Shown in pieces: positions 12,770 to 21,014 of a stretch of DNA of 33,374 nucleotides. Position 1 is the stretch's first letter. Each line of letters starts with the position of its first letter. This DNA comes from a virus. The DNA lies in the IMG/VR virus record IMGVR_UViG_3300035703_000286, positions 1 through 33,374 of that record; one strand, 5' to 3'. The notes beneath the pieces were generated by a model. The model did not search any database, was not told where the DNA came from, and was given only the letters and a program-made list of their open reading frames with translations. The position numbers and the translations under genes are program-made.

Positions 12770-13338
12770 GCGCTTTCATTACGTCAGACACTCACTTTGG
12801 CCATGCGAAAATGATTGATTTCGTGCGTCCCGATGGGGAGTCGTTGCGTCCATTTGCATCGTGCGAAGAAATGGACGAAACAATTATTGAGCGATGGAAC
12901 GCAAAAGTAGGAAAGCGTGATACTGTCTACCATCTTGGCGATGTAGTAATTCCTCGTGCATCGTTAAAGCTTCTTTCTCGTCTCAATGGAAGGAAGATTC
13001 TTATTCGTGGCAACCATGACCAAGGCGCGTTGAAAGACTATTTGCCATATTTTGAAGACGTGCGGGGAGCATTCTTTCATCCTTGTGATAGCACGTTTCC
13101 TGGTGGCTTAATCTTCACGCATGTCCCCGTACATCCATCGTGCCTGTCTGGTTATTACACGGGCAATGTACATGGCCATTTGCATTGCCATCAAATCCTC
13201 ACTAATGACGGGCAAGTAGATAAACGCTATTTCAATGCATGCCTAGAAAGGAACAATTTTTCTCCAGTAGCATTTGAAGATATAAAAGACTTTTTCCGTC
13301 GTGAGCGAGCGTCGAACGTTCAACACGCCCCTGCGTGA
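12766..13338 (+). CDS. Calcineurin-like metallophosphoesterase
   Basis: 190 aa with all metal motifs of the calcineurin-like family in order: SDTHFGH (residues 7-13), LGDVV (about 57-61), RGNHDQ (about 81-86), FTHVPVH (about 121-127) and VHGHLHCH (about 139-146). These bind two metals and hydrolyse phosphate esters or diesters. Small phage enzymes of this kind act on nucleotides, RNA ends or cyclic nucleotides; the substrate here is unknown. It starts in an ATGA overlap and its 3' end overlaps the next frame by 38 bases. Confidence 0.9.
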   Translation: MSAFITSDTHFGHAKMIDFVRPDGESLRPFASCEEMDETIIERWNAKVGKRDTVYHLGDVVIPRASLKLLSRLNGRKILIRGNHDQGALKDYLPYFEDVRGAFFHPCDSTFPGGLIFTHVPVHPSCLSGYYTGNVHGHLHCHQILTNDGQVDKRYFNACLERNNFSPVAFEDIKDFFRRERASNVQHAPA

Positions 13339-13537
13339 ACCGCTCAATCCAATCATTTATCAATCATTGAGAGCCATTGATTGGCACAATGCTCAATTTT
13401 TCCTAACCATGGACCATTGGCATCTTGAAAAAGCTGCCATCATTAGACAGTATGTAACAGAACTAAAGGCTTGGATTTATGCGCAGGAGGAAGCTGTGGA
13501 GAGTGTGGGCAAAGGCTCTAGGGAGCAAGGAGAGTAA
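13301..13537 (+). CDS. Hypothetical protein, 78 aa
   Basis: GTG 13301 starts inside the phosphoesterase gene. The sequence is helical with His and Trp (DWHNAQFFLTMDHWHLEKAAIIRQYV), then a helix TELKAWIYAQEEAVESV and a polar tail. No family is recognised. The long overlap (38 bases) is unusual here, so a later ATG (13409) is an alternative that would give about 42 aa. Confidence 0.45.
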   Translation: MSERRTFNTPLREPLNPIIYQSLRAIDWHNAQFFLTMDHWHLEKAAIIRQYVTELKAWIYAQEEAVESVGKGSREQGE

Positions 13538-13559
13538 TTGTGACAAGGAAGCAGATACA

Positions 13560-13685
13560 GTGGCAATTGTTCGCACGTTTATTTTTGCTTCGTATTTGAT
13601 TACCAATATTGCAATATGCGCTAATGCTTGGCGCCATTGGAATGACAATCAGTGTATCCCACGGGCTACAAAAGAAGGAGGTTAA
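13560..13685 (+). CDS. Possible small membrane protein, 41 aa
   Basis: GTG 13560 gives a short protein with one hydrophobic segment (RTFIFASYLITNIAICANAW) and a polar C-terminus. The frame is open further upstream (13479) over the previous gene. Nothing else supports it; a single-span holin-like or accessory role would be speculation. Confidence 0.3.
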   Translation: MAIVRTFIFASYLITNIAICANAWRHWNDNQCIPRATKEGG

Positions 13686-13696
13686 GTCCTTCAAAT

Positions 13697-13769
13697 ACCC
13701 TTGGCGGGATTCGGACCCGCACTATCGAACTTTTAAGGTTCGGGCCTCTGCCAATTGGGCTACAAGGGC
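13697..13769 (-). tRNA. tRNA-Leu-like, anticodon TAA, short variable loop
   Basis: Read leftward, acceptor GCCCTTG pairs with CAAGGGT (one G-U) and the discriminator is A (13696). D-arm GCC/GGC with a GG-containing loop; anticodon arm CGAAC-CTTAAAA-GTTCG gives T33 and anticodon TAA (13735-13733), reading UUA Leu; variable loop ATAGT; T-arm GCGGG-TCCGAAT-CCCGC. Bacterial tRNA-Leu normally has a long variable arm; this has five bases. C replaces the second T of the T-loop. CCA is not encoded. Confidence 0.8.
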
Positions 13770-13945
13770 TTGAGGAGCGAAGGAGCTGAGGGCAGGGCTT
13801 CAATCCGCCGTTGTACAGCATTTAACCATGGGTCGGCCCATAGCCTTCGATTTATTGTGGCAACGAACAGCATCCCCCGATACTGTCCTTTAAAACGCTG
13901 GCCAGCGTGCTTCGCGAAAGCTTTGAAATCATAACACGATGGCAG
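13770..13945. other. Spacer upstream of the leftward tRNA and downstream of the packaging operon
   Basis: About 175 bases without a supported gene. CCATGGGTCGGCCCATAG (near 13828-13845) includes a GGGTCGGCCC dyad. It may hold the end of the leftward packaging transcript; no canonical terminator with a U-tract is seen. Confidence 0.3.
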
Positions 13946-14188
13946 TCAAGCGTCATATTCTCTTAAGCTTTCACTGCCGTCATGGTCTGACATGTAGTCA
14001 TCGTCAGTGGCGTCCGCTTCCCATGAGCGTTCAAGTTGTTCTTCTGCTTTTAATCGTTTTGCGTGAGCTTTGAGCCTAGGGAGAAGCTTGGGAATATAAA
14101 GGTGTTCTGCGGCAAGAAGCTGAAGGGAAGCCTGCCTATTAGTTGTGCCACTTTCCAAAAGTAATACGAGGAAATTCGTTTCCTCCAT
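13946..14188 (-). CDS. Small acidic-tailed protein downstream of terminase, 80 aa
   Basis: Leftward gene starting at ATG 14188 (a GTG at 14209 would add seven residues). Helical throughout: NFLVLLLESGTTNRQASLQLL, then a basic helix (LLPRLKAHAKRLKAEEQ), then a very acidic tail (ADATDDDYMSDHD). It follows the large terminase gene at about 50 bases. A small-terminase role is conceivable from position and helix content, but there is no family match. Confidence 0.45.
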   Translation of the reverse strand: MEETNFLVLLLESGTTNRQASLQLLAAEHLYIPKLLPRLKAHAKRLKAEEQLERSWEADATDDDYMSDHDGSESLREYDA

Positions 14189-14240
14189 GGTTAATTTGCA
14201 ATAAGTCACTTCATAACAGAACTATTGTTTGAAAATCATA

Positions 14241-15614
14241 CTAGGAGATTAAGCTTTCGATCCAACCAATGTCATCGTCTTTACTTGCAGCAAGAACGGC
14301 ACCAGCCATCGCAAATGCCAAGTCATCAATACCAGTGGCTTTACCACCAGTTACGCTCCATTGTCCACTTGGCTTATAAACCACTGTTAGATTCTTGAGC
14401 TGCATGATTGCCTTTTCGTGGCGATAGATATTAATTTGCCCCGCATTAAAAAGCTCTCGCATTTTGCTGAAAGCTTTCATTTTTGAGCTGACAGTCCAAG
14501 TGAGTTCCGTGATAGGAAGGTCACTGGCCAAGCTTTGAATGGTCCCAGCGCTATTGAACTGGTCCATCACGATTGTGTCAAAAACATATAGGCGATGTTG
14601 TTCCTTAATCCAATCTTCCACTGCATTGATATTAACTTCCATCCTTCCGTTGATTTCAAAATCAGCTACGAACGAATGGAACTTATCCACGACGAGAGTG
14701 CCGTTTTCGTAGTGAACAATGCAAGCAGTGTAGTCGTCACGGCCAACGCCACCACGGGCGGGGTCAAGGGCAAGGACATAAGCTCCTTGGAATTCAGGAC
14801 GTGGTGGTAATGCTGCGCGGCGATCATCAATACAAGCATCAATTACATCACTGGCTACCAGGGCCGAAAGATTGTTAGCAAATTGAGCGCCGTATTCAAC
14901 GGCAAACTTGTCAGGATCACGTTGTCTTTCGGCATCAAGGAAATCCTGCGAAATGTGGGGATTCATCACCCAAGTAGGATGATTCTCTGCTGCCATAAAT
15001 GGGAACCTTCCCGAAGATGCCTCTTTGAAATGCTCCCAAAAAAGACCTTGTCCTAACCATGGCGACGAAAGTTCGAGAATCCTCCCTTTCCCACCAAACT
15101 GAGCAATGGCAGGCGATAGCGCATCGTAGATACCTCTGCCTCCGCTATTTGCATCGCCCTCAGTGGCAAAAGCTAGCTCATCAAAGACCGCTCCTGCACA
15201 AGCAAGGCCACGAGCAGCACGACCAGATGTAGGAACGGCTTTGAACACGCATCCATTGCTAATCTCAATGAGATCCGCTGTTTCTCGGACAATTTCTTGC
15301 GCAAAAGGACTATCAAGAATTAATTGGCGAATATTATTTAGCGCAATCCGAGCCTGGTCTTGCGAGTTGGCTACAGCAACGATATAAAATTTTTCCCCTT
15401 TTCTAACCTTTCTTCTATAGTCCTCTTCTAGAACGAAACACATATAGACGCACGCCACTGCAGCCATGAGCGTTTTACCGCTACGTCTGCCCAGCGCCCA
15501 GATTGCATTTGAAATACCAGGACTAAAAAACCTGTCTAGTATTTGCGCCTGCATTGGATAAAGCTCTAACTTAAGCGCATGTTTTGCAAAATCTGAACAT
15601 GAAATTGTGCTCAT
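14241..15614 (-). CDS. terL: Terminase large subunit
   Basis: 457-aa packaging motor and nuclease. The ATPase domain has Walker A GRRSGKT (about residues 42-48), a downstream coupling region and Walker B with catalytic Glu in AVFDELAF (about 137-144). The RNase H-like nuclease domain shows the acidic residues in LALDPARGG (first Asp), IVMDQFNS (second Asp) and GIDDLAFAMA near the C-terminus (third). Length and order are normal for the family. It is read leftward, opposite to the portal and capsid genes. Its start overlaps the stop of the GIY-YIG gene by ATGA. Confidence 0.95.
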   Translation of the reverse strand: MSTISCSDFAKHALKLELYPMQAQILDRFFSPGISNAIWALGRRSGKTLMAAVACVYMCFVLEEDYRRKVRKGEKFYIVAVANSQDQARIALNNIRQLILDSPFAQEIVRETADLIEISNGCVFKAVPTSGRAARGLACAGAVFDELAFATEGDANSGGRGIYDALSPAIAQFGGKGRILELSSPWLGQGLFWEHFKEASSGRFPFMAAENHPTWVMNPHISQDFLDAERQRDPDKFAVEYGAQFANNLSALVASDVIDACIDDRRAALPPRPEFQGAYVLALDPARGGVGRDDYTACIVHYENGTLVVDKFHSFVADFEINGRMEVNINAVEDWIKEQHRLYVFDTIVMDQFNSAGTIQSLASDLPITELTWTVSSKMKAFSKMRELFNAGQINIYRHEKAIMQLKNLTVVYKPSGQWSVTGGKATGIDDLAFAMAGAVLAASKDDDIGWIESLIS

Positions 15615-16231
15615 TTCAGGACCTCCGCAATACTAATTTGCCATCCCTGATAATGTTCGCGCTCGCCCTTTAATAACCTAGACAAAGACCTGCGGCAAAG
15701 CTTGTATTGACAACAAAAGTCACGAAGGCTTTCCGTCATGTAAACATTTTTATCTTTGTCTATAAGCTGATACAAATATTTAGCCTTGCGTGCCCGCATA
15801 ATTCCCAGTGTTCTCTGAGAATGCTTCTTCGCATAGTTTGGGTTTCCAGATCCCTTTCTCGCCTCGGAGTATTTCTGACGAGTTGCATCAGAATGTTTGC
15901 CACCTAAAAACCTTGGACTCGATACGGTGCTTCCGCGCACTCCATCTCCTCCATCTGTCATATTCCAAAGCATGCCGGTGCCCTTGTCAATGCGTCCATA
16001 ATGGGCAATATAGAAAACTTCCCATGCATACGCATCGTCTTCTGTTAAATTTTGACGAAGAAGAACAATGCGAGAAGGGTCACTGGGCTTTAATGCCCTA
16101 CGTCCAATGTTGGACCAGGCACGATTGCCGCATCCTTTGCCAATGTAATAAGGGCTTAGGCGCTTACCATTAGGTGAATCTTTTTCACGCAGGAAAGCAT
16201 AAACATAAAAGCGCTGAGAGTCTTTCGTCAT
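15611..16231 (-). CDS. GIY-YIG endonuclease with NUMOD-type tail
   Basis: 206 aa. An N-terminal GIY-YIG domain (YVYAFL ... YYIGKGCGNRAW, residues about 9-37), the metal-binding Glu in AYAWEVFYIAHYG, and NMTDGGDG at the domain end. A NUMOD3-like segment (GKHSDATRQKYSEARKGSGNP) and a NUMOD1-like helix-turn-helix (ESLRDFCCQYKLCRRSLSRLL) follow for DNA binding. This is homing endonuclease architecture. It is joined by ATGA overlaps to genes on both sides, so it behaves as a fixed member of the packaging operon and not a loose insert. Confidence 0.9.
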   Translation of the reverse strand: MTKDSQRFYVYAFLREKDSPNGKRLSPYYIGKGCGNRAWSNIGRRALKPSDPSRIVLLRQNLTEDDAYAWEVFYIAHYGRIDKGTGMLWNMTDGGDGVRGSTVSSPRFLGGKHSDATRQKYSEARKGSGNPNYAKKHSQRTLGIMRARKAKYLYQLIDKDKNVYMTESLRDFCCQYKLCRRSLSRLLKGEREHYQGWQISIAEVLK

Positions 16232-16737
16232 AACGCCTTTAGAGTGCTTAAAGATAATAGCTCGGTCTTAGGAACGAAATAGGCAGGGCGACCACCCGCT
16301 GGATCTTTCTTCCATTGTTCCTTCATCGCATCATTGGCCCGTATCCAGCCATGGATGAGCGTAATGCGATGTTGAATTGTGACAAGCACCAATATCTTAT
16401 CCGGACTTTCATCTAGTTGCACTATTAAATCGTAGTAATGCCTGGAACGAGTTTTGACGTCAATATTGGGAGGAAGATCAAAAGAGCCGCGCTGTGCTTC
16501 TGTTTCTTGATAAAGCTGGTCTTCCATTCCAAGCATTACTGCCACTGCCATTTCTCCTGCGGCGCCGAGCATGTGATAGCGAAGAGCCAGTTCCCCCTTT
16601 TCTGCCTTTTCCCCACCATTGTTTCGGCTTTTTCTGCATTGCTGCTCGTTAATAGCCTGCCTGCGAAAGGCTTCAGCGCGAGCACGTTGTCGCTGGTCGG
16701 GAGTGAAAGCAAAAGTGAGAGGCATTAACCAGTCCAT
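16228..16737 (-). CDS. Predicted PD-(D/E)XK-like nuclease fold protein, first gene of packaging operon
   Basis: 169 aa from ATG 16737. A basic helical start (RQRARAEAFRRQ) precedes GAAGEMAVAVMLG, then FDLPPNIDVKTRSRHYYDLIVQLDE and ILVLVTIQHR. The series Glu (in GEMAVA), Asp, and DVKTR with a D-x-K core fits the PD-(D/E)XK nuclease arrangement. The C-terminal half has GWIRANDAM and PAGGRPAYFVP, which I recall from phage proteins near terminases. A role in processing DNA during packaging or in degrading host DNA is plausible. The assignment is by motif only. Confidence 0.6.
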   Translation of the reverse strand: MDWLMPLTFAFTPDQRQRARAEAFRRQAINEQQCRKSRNNGGEKAEKGELALRYHMLGAAGEMAVAVMLGMEDQLYQETEAQRGSFDLPPNIDVKTRSRHYYDLIVQLDESPDKILVLVTIQHRITLIHGWIRANDAMKEQWKKDPAGGRPAYFVPKTELLSLSTLKAL

Positions 16738-16811
16738 AATGGCCAGCTTCTACGACCAATGTATCCAGGAATTAGACTGAAAGCAATACAACATAGCCAT
16801 TAGCATTCGTT
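16738..16811. promoter_or_regulatory. Divergent promoter region between packaging and head genes
   Basis: This 74-base gap separates leftward packaging genes from rightward head genes and so must hold or lie next to both promoters. No clear -35/-10 pair can be assigned by eye. Confidence 0.35.
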
Positions 16812-18899
16812 ATGGAAGGCGAAGCAATTGATTTAGGGCATGCCACTGCTGGGGGCATTCGCGCGGACGGCCTTCAAAACGTGCTGATTGGCATGGGCAC
16901 TGGTCGGGACAAGGCGCAATACACTAAAACCACTGCCACTGTCTTCCTTGCCCAAGAAGAACTGGAAAATCTCTATGGCGAATGGCTTCCCCGCCGCATT
17001 GTTGATATCTACGCAGACCAGGCCACGAGAAAGGGCTTTAAAGTGTTGTTTGGTGGTGATGGTGTAAGAGCCGAGGAAGTACAAGGCATTGAGCAAACGA
17101 TTGAAGACCTCTACATTCTCGAACACCTCAACCTCGCAGCCAAGAACTCCCGCCTTTACGGGGGTGCTTGTCTACTTCTTTTTATTGACGATGGGCGTCC
17201 CGCTTACATGCCTGTCGATAAACGCAACATACGTCGTATCGAAGAAATTGAATGCCTTGATCGTTGGCAAATTGCCCCAGTTATCAACGAAGAAAACTTA
17301 TACGACTATTCAAAAGCCACTTATTATCAGATCATCTCTGGAGATTTAATTAACGAGCCCACGCTTTCCTATATTCACAAAGATAGGATTTTGCGGTTTG
17401 ATGGTGATTGGTTGCCTTATCGCGTGAGGCAGCGTAACTATGGATGGGGCATGAGCAGTTTGCAAACTGTTTATGACAGCTTCCGTCATTATTGGACTGG
17501 CCTTAATTCTGCTGCCACTCTCCTCACTGAATTTGATATTTTTGTTCATAAAGTGAGGGGCTTGGCGGCGATGCTTGCCGCTGGTAAAGAAAGCTCCATT
17601 CGTGACCGTTTGCAAGTGAATGATATGAGCAAGAGCATTTATCGCGGCTATGCGATTGACGCTGAAAAAGAAGAGCTGGAATTTATTAGTCGTAATTTCG
17701 GGGGCATTGGAGAAATCCTTGAAAAGCTGCGCGTAGATATTATTGGCGCCAGCAAAATTCCTCACACTGTGTTATTTGGTGAAAGCCCGAGCGGACTTGG
17801 CTCTACGGGGCGCAGTGAAGAGCGTGATTTCGCCAAGATGCTTTCTGATTATCAAAGCGTCCATTTCAAACGTCCAATGAAGAAGCTGATGGAATACATC
17901 ATGCTGAGCAAGGAAGGTCCAACAAAGGGAGAAATGCCCGATTCATGGCGCATTGCGTTCAATCCATTGTTCGAGCTTAACGAGCGCGAAATGGCCGACG
18001 TAAGGGCTCGCGTAGCGGCTGTAGATGGTCGTTACATCCAACTAGGTGTCCTTACGCCTAAGGAAGTGGCAGATGCCCGTTACGGCGGTTCTGAGTGGAG
18101 CATGGAACTTACGCTCGATCCGTCAGTGGAACGCGCCAATGAGATGCCCACTCCAGAAATGAGTGGAGCCACCCCTAATCGGGGTGGTTTGGCAGTACCG
18201 CCTGGTGGTCGCGATCCAATGAACGAAGAGAATGGCACTCTTCCTATGGATGGAAGCAGGGAGGTAGAAGATAGCGCTGCCGGTCTTTTCTTGCCTCGCG
18301 ATTTAGAGAAAATTCGTGGCGACGTAACGTTCACTGACAAGGAGCTTCATTCTCGTGCAGTGAGCGCTGCAAAGGCTAAGTTCAAAGTATGGCCATCTGC
18401 TTATGCAAGTGGCTATGTCGTGCAACAGTACAAGCAAATGTACAAGAAAAAGCATGGTTCATTGAGCGGAGCTTTTAAGAGCGATGAAGGTGAGTTGCAC
18501 GCCGATGATCTTGATAAATGGTTCAAGGAAAAATGGGTGAGGATTGGCGCTAACGGCGAAATTCTTGGGCCTTGCGGTGCTCGTGAAGAAAAAGAAGGCA
18601 AACCCAAGTGTCTTCCTCAGGCAAAAGCTCAAGCCATGAGCAAAGAAGAGCGTCAAACCATTGTGCGTCGTAAGCGTGCAGCAGATCCCGATCCCGAGCG
18701 GAAAGGACCAGCAAAAATGGTCAGCAGCAAAACAGACGCAATTGAACCATTGAAAACCAGCGGTCTTATTCTTGCTGATATTGATGAGGCTTCTCTCATT
18801 GATGAAGAGGACATTTCTGCTGCATTGAATCAATGGAAAGAAGAAGCGCCTGAGCGCTTCAAAGATATTCTGGAGGCAGGGGATGTCCAGCCTCAATGA
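16812..18899 (+). CDS. Portal protein (DUF1073 type) with C-terminal DUF5872-like domain
   Basis: 695 aa. Residues about 20-430 match the DUF1073 portal family: an N-terminal YGEWLPRRIVDIYADQATRKGF segment split by helices, SRLYGGACLL, FDGDWLPYR, GWGMSSLQ, and a conserved HTVLFGESPSGLGSTGRSE loop. Portals form the dodecameric ring through which DNA enters. A Gly/Pro-rich linker follows. Residues about 503-640 add a cyanophage-type domain: FKVWPSAYASGYVVQQY, KWFKEKWVRI, ILGPCGAREEKEGKPKCLP and MSKEERQTIVRRKRAA, resembling DUF5872. Its role on the portal is unknown. Its end overlaps the minor head gene by 17 bases. Confidence 0.9.
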   Translation: MEGEAIDLGHATAGGIRADGLQNVLIGMGTGRDKAQYTKTTATVFLAQEELENLYGEWLPRRIVDIYADQATRKGFKVLFGGDGVRAEEVQGIEQTIEDLYILEHLNLAAKNSRLYGGACLLLFIDDGRPAYMPVDKRNIRRIEEIECLDRWQIAPVINEENLYDYSKATYYQIISGDLINEPTLSYIHKDRILRFDGDWLPYRVRQRNYGWGMSSLQTVYDSFRHYWTGLNSAATLLTEFDIFVHKVRGLAAMLAAGKESSIRDRLQVNDMSKSIYRGYAIDAEKEELEFISRNFGGIGEILEKLRVDIIGASKIPHTVLFGESPSGLGSTGRSEERDFAKMLSDYQSVHFKRPMKKLMEYIMLSKEGPTKGEMPDSWRIAFNPLFELNEREMADVRARVAAVDGRYIQLGVLTPKEVADARYGGSEWSMELTLDPSVERANEMPTPEMSGATPNRGGLAVPPGGRDPMNEENGTLPMDGSREVEDSAAGLFLPRDLEKIRGDVTFTDKELHSRAVSAAKAKFKVWPSAYASGYVVQQYKQMYKKKHGSLSGAFKSDEGELHADDLDKWFKEKWVRIGANGEILGPCGAREEKEGKPKCLPQAKAQAMSKEERQTIVRRKRAADPDPERKGPAKMVSSKTDAIEPLKTSGLILADIDEASLIDEEDISAALNQWKEEAPERFKDILEAGDVQPQ

Positions 18900-19563
18900 T
18901 CTCTCTCAATTTTCTGAAGCCATTGTTCGTTTTGATGAATCATCCTGGCGTTACGACCCTATCAGTGGTCGGTATCGCGGCGCTAATGGACGCTTTCTCA
19001 GCGCTCGCGCAGTGGAAGCACTGGTGGATGGTCGAATTAATAAGCTTGGCGCTGAGCTACGGCGTTTTACACGTATGCTTAGCACTGGTGATATCACGCT
19101 GGACCAATGGCAAGGAAGCGTAAGGGAAGCGCTTAAGCTTGTCCACGTACAAGCAGCAATCATCGGCAATGGTGGACGAGAAACCATGCGGGCAAGCGAC
19201 TGGGGGCGCATCGGGCAGCGTCTCCGTGTGGAATATGCTTACTTACAGGGCTTTGCTCGCGATCTTTTGGATGGCCGCGTTTCTAGTGCCATGGCTCTTG
19301 CTCGTATCGGGCTGTATGCTCAGAGCGTGCGAGGTAGTTTTTGGGAAGGCGCCAGTATTCGTCAAGAAAAGCAAGGCTACTCTCTAATGAGACGCATCCT
19401 TGATTCCCAGGCGAAGCATTGCCAAGATTGCCTTGACTATGCGGCTCGTGGCATGGTCCCCATTGGAAGCTTGCCTCTTCCTGGACAGCGCTGCGCATGC
19501 CGTGCTAACTGCCGATGCACCGTAAAATACTTCCGACAGCAAGCGCCGACTGTGGCAGTTTGA
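18883..19563 (+). CDS. Minor head protein (Mu gpF / SPP1 gp7-like)
   Basis: 226 aa; starts inside the portal gene with a GGAGG sequence upstream. The N-terminal half is helical. The C-terminal part has a Cys-rich signature of the phage Mu F head-morphogenesis domain: AKHCQDCLDYAARGMVPIGS, then LPLPGQRCACRANCRCTVKY. Such proteins sit inside the head near the portal and are ejected or help assembly. The position right after portal is standard for the family. Confidence 0.8.
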   Translation: MSSLNDLSQFSEAIVRFDESSWRYDPISGRYRGANGRFLSARAVEALVDGRINKLGAELRRFTRMLSTGDITLDQWQGSVREALKLVHVQAAIIGNGGRETMRASDWGRIGQRLRVEYAYLQGFARDLLDGRVSSAMALARIGLYAQSVRGSFWEGASIRQEKQGYSLMRRILDSQAKHCQDCLDYAARGMVPIGSLPLPGQRCACRANCRCTVKYFRQQAPTVAV

Positions 19564-19564
19564 G

Positions 19565-20287
19565 ATGGACGTTTTAGTTGGCAGCACGGGTCTCATTGGA
19601 CAAGTGCTTCGTGAGGCGCATGAGTTTGGCGCCTGCTTCCATTCCAAAAACATTCACGAGGCTCCACTGCTTAAGGAGCCCATTGAAAGGCTGTACTTGG
19701 CTTGCATGCCAGCGGAGAAATGGAAAGCAAACGCTGCGCCGCTGGACGACTTTGATAATATGAACAGCATCATTCAAAACATCCGACATCTTCCAAGCCC
19801 AGCGGAAGTCATTATTTATTCAACGATTGACGTGCATGGGCAAACAGCGTATTATGCAGACGGCACGCCTGAAATTTTTGCTATTGACTACGGCACCAAT
19901 CGCTACATCTTTGAAATGCTCGTGAAGGCGGCATTCCATGATTCAGTGGTGACAATCATTCGCCTTCCTGCATTGTTTCATCGCCTTATTAAAAAGAATA
20001 TTCTGTTTGACCTATTAACGAACAACAATGTGGAAAAGATTAATATCAATTCTGCTTATCAATGGTATTGTTTAGATGATTTATGGAAGGACACAAAAAA
20101 GGCAATCAGTGGTACTACTAATCAATTTTTCCCTGCTCCCATTGAAACCGCTGAAATTATTCGGCGCTTCTTCCCCGAAGCAAATGTAAGCACTGGTCCT
20201 CGTATTGAATACAACATCGGACCACATACGACAACAAGGCATGAGACGATGAAGAAGCTGGAGGCTTTTGTCAATGCTTGGAATTAG
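19565..20287 (+). CDS. NAD-dependent epimerase/dehydratase-like protein (extended SDR)
   Basis: 240 aa. N-terminal Rossmann motif GSTGLIGQ (residues 6-13), a mid-domain IIYSTIDVHG strand carrying the Ser/Thr position, and YGTNRYIFE, which matches the SDR Tyr-x-x-x-Lys site but with Arg in place of Lys. Families of this kind change sugar nucleotides. The Lys-to-Arg change may mean altered or lost catalysis. It starts two bases after the minor head gene, opening a sugar cassette that interrupts the head genes. The 3' end overlaps the next gene by 14 bases. Confidence 0.7.
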   Translation: MDVLVGSTGLIGQVLREAHEFGACFHSKNIHEAPLLKEPIERLYLACMPAEKWKANAAPLDDFDNMNSIIQNIRHLPSPAEVIIYSTIDVHGQTAYYADGTPEIFAIDYGTNRYIFEMLVKAAFHDSVVTIIRLPALFHRLIKKNILFDLLTNNNVEKININSAYQWYCLDDLWKDTKKAISGTTNQFFPAPIETAEIIRRFFPEANVSTGPRIEYNIGPHTTTRHETMKKLEAFVNAWN

Positions 20288-21014
20288 CGCTATTGGCTGG
20301 AAGGATGAAGAAGAGGAGCAAATTTTAAGCGCGAATGCTGGAGCATTTAACGTGCTAGAAATTATTCCTGCACGCATCTTCGCTCAAGACAAAGACTACG
20401 CCGACATTGCGAAAAAATATCGCGAAAGCTATGGACTTTGGGCCTATTCGGCGCAGGCTTTATTCTTTCAAAGTAACGTGCAAAGCTTTGAAGACACTGC
20501 TGCAGTGTCCGAGCATTTGCTAAAAGTGATTAGCCTTGGCTCCCTCATGGGAATCAAGCGTTTCGTGCTGGGAAGCCCCGGCTTGAGAAAGGGAAGCCCT
20601 TCCTGCTTGATGAATGTTCTGAAGCGCATGGATGCAGTGTTGGACGCAAATGGAGCCATTCTTTGCATTGAGCCTGTAGCAAAATGCTATGGAGGCTCCT
20701 ATTTCTTTACGGTTAATGAGATTGTGAATCACATTGATTTTTGCTGCCTCAAGAATGTTAAGACAATGCTTGACACCAATAACGCTTGGCTTCAAGGCGA
20801 TAGCCCTAAAAAGCTACTAAACCATTATTGGCCATACATTGCTCATGTGCATATCAGCGACACGGACAACGGGCCACTGCTAAACAAATACGAGCACAAA
20901 CAGATCAAAGCAATGCTTGATGGCATTAACTATGAAGGCGCGATTGTGCGCGAGCTATTTCAGGCGAAAAAGAATATGCGCGACTATCCGCTATTCCGCA
21001 GTATTTACGCTTGA
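20274..21014 (+). CDS. Sugar phosphate isomerase/epimerase-like TIM-barrel protein
   Basis: 246 aa from ATG 20274. Resembles the xylose isomerase-like TIM-barrel superfamily (AP endonuclease 2 fold): an early LGISAIGW strand, a middle strand CIEPVAK with metal-type Glu, MLDTNNAW with Asp, HVHISDTD with His/Asp, and a final strand AIVRELF with Glu. These are the expected positions for a dimetal sugar isomerase or epimerase. It is probably co-translated with the SDR gene. Substrate unknown. Confidence 0.7.
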   Translation: MLGISAIGWKDEEEEQILSANAGAFNVLEIIPARIFAQDKDYADIAKKYRESYGLWAYSAQALFFQSNVQSFEDTAAVSEHLLKVISLGSLMGIKRFVLGSPGLRKGSPSCLMNVLKRMDAVLDANGAILCIEPVAKCYGGSYFFTVNEIVNHIDFCCLKNVKTMLDTNNAWLQGDSPKKLLNHYWPYIAHVHISDTDNGPLLNKYEHKQIKAMLDGINYEGAIVRELFQAKKNMRDYPLFRSIYA

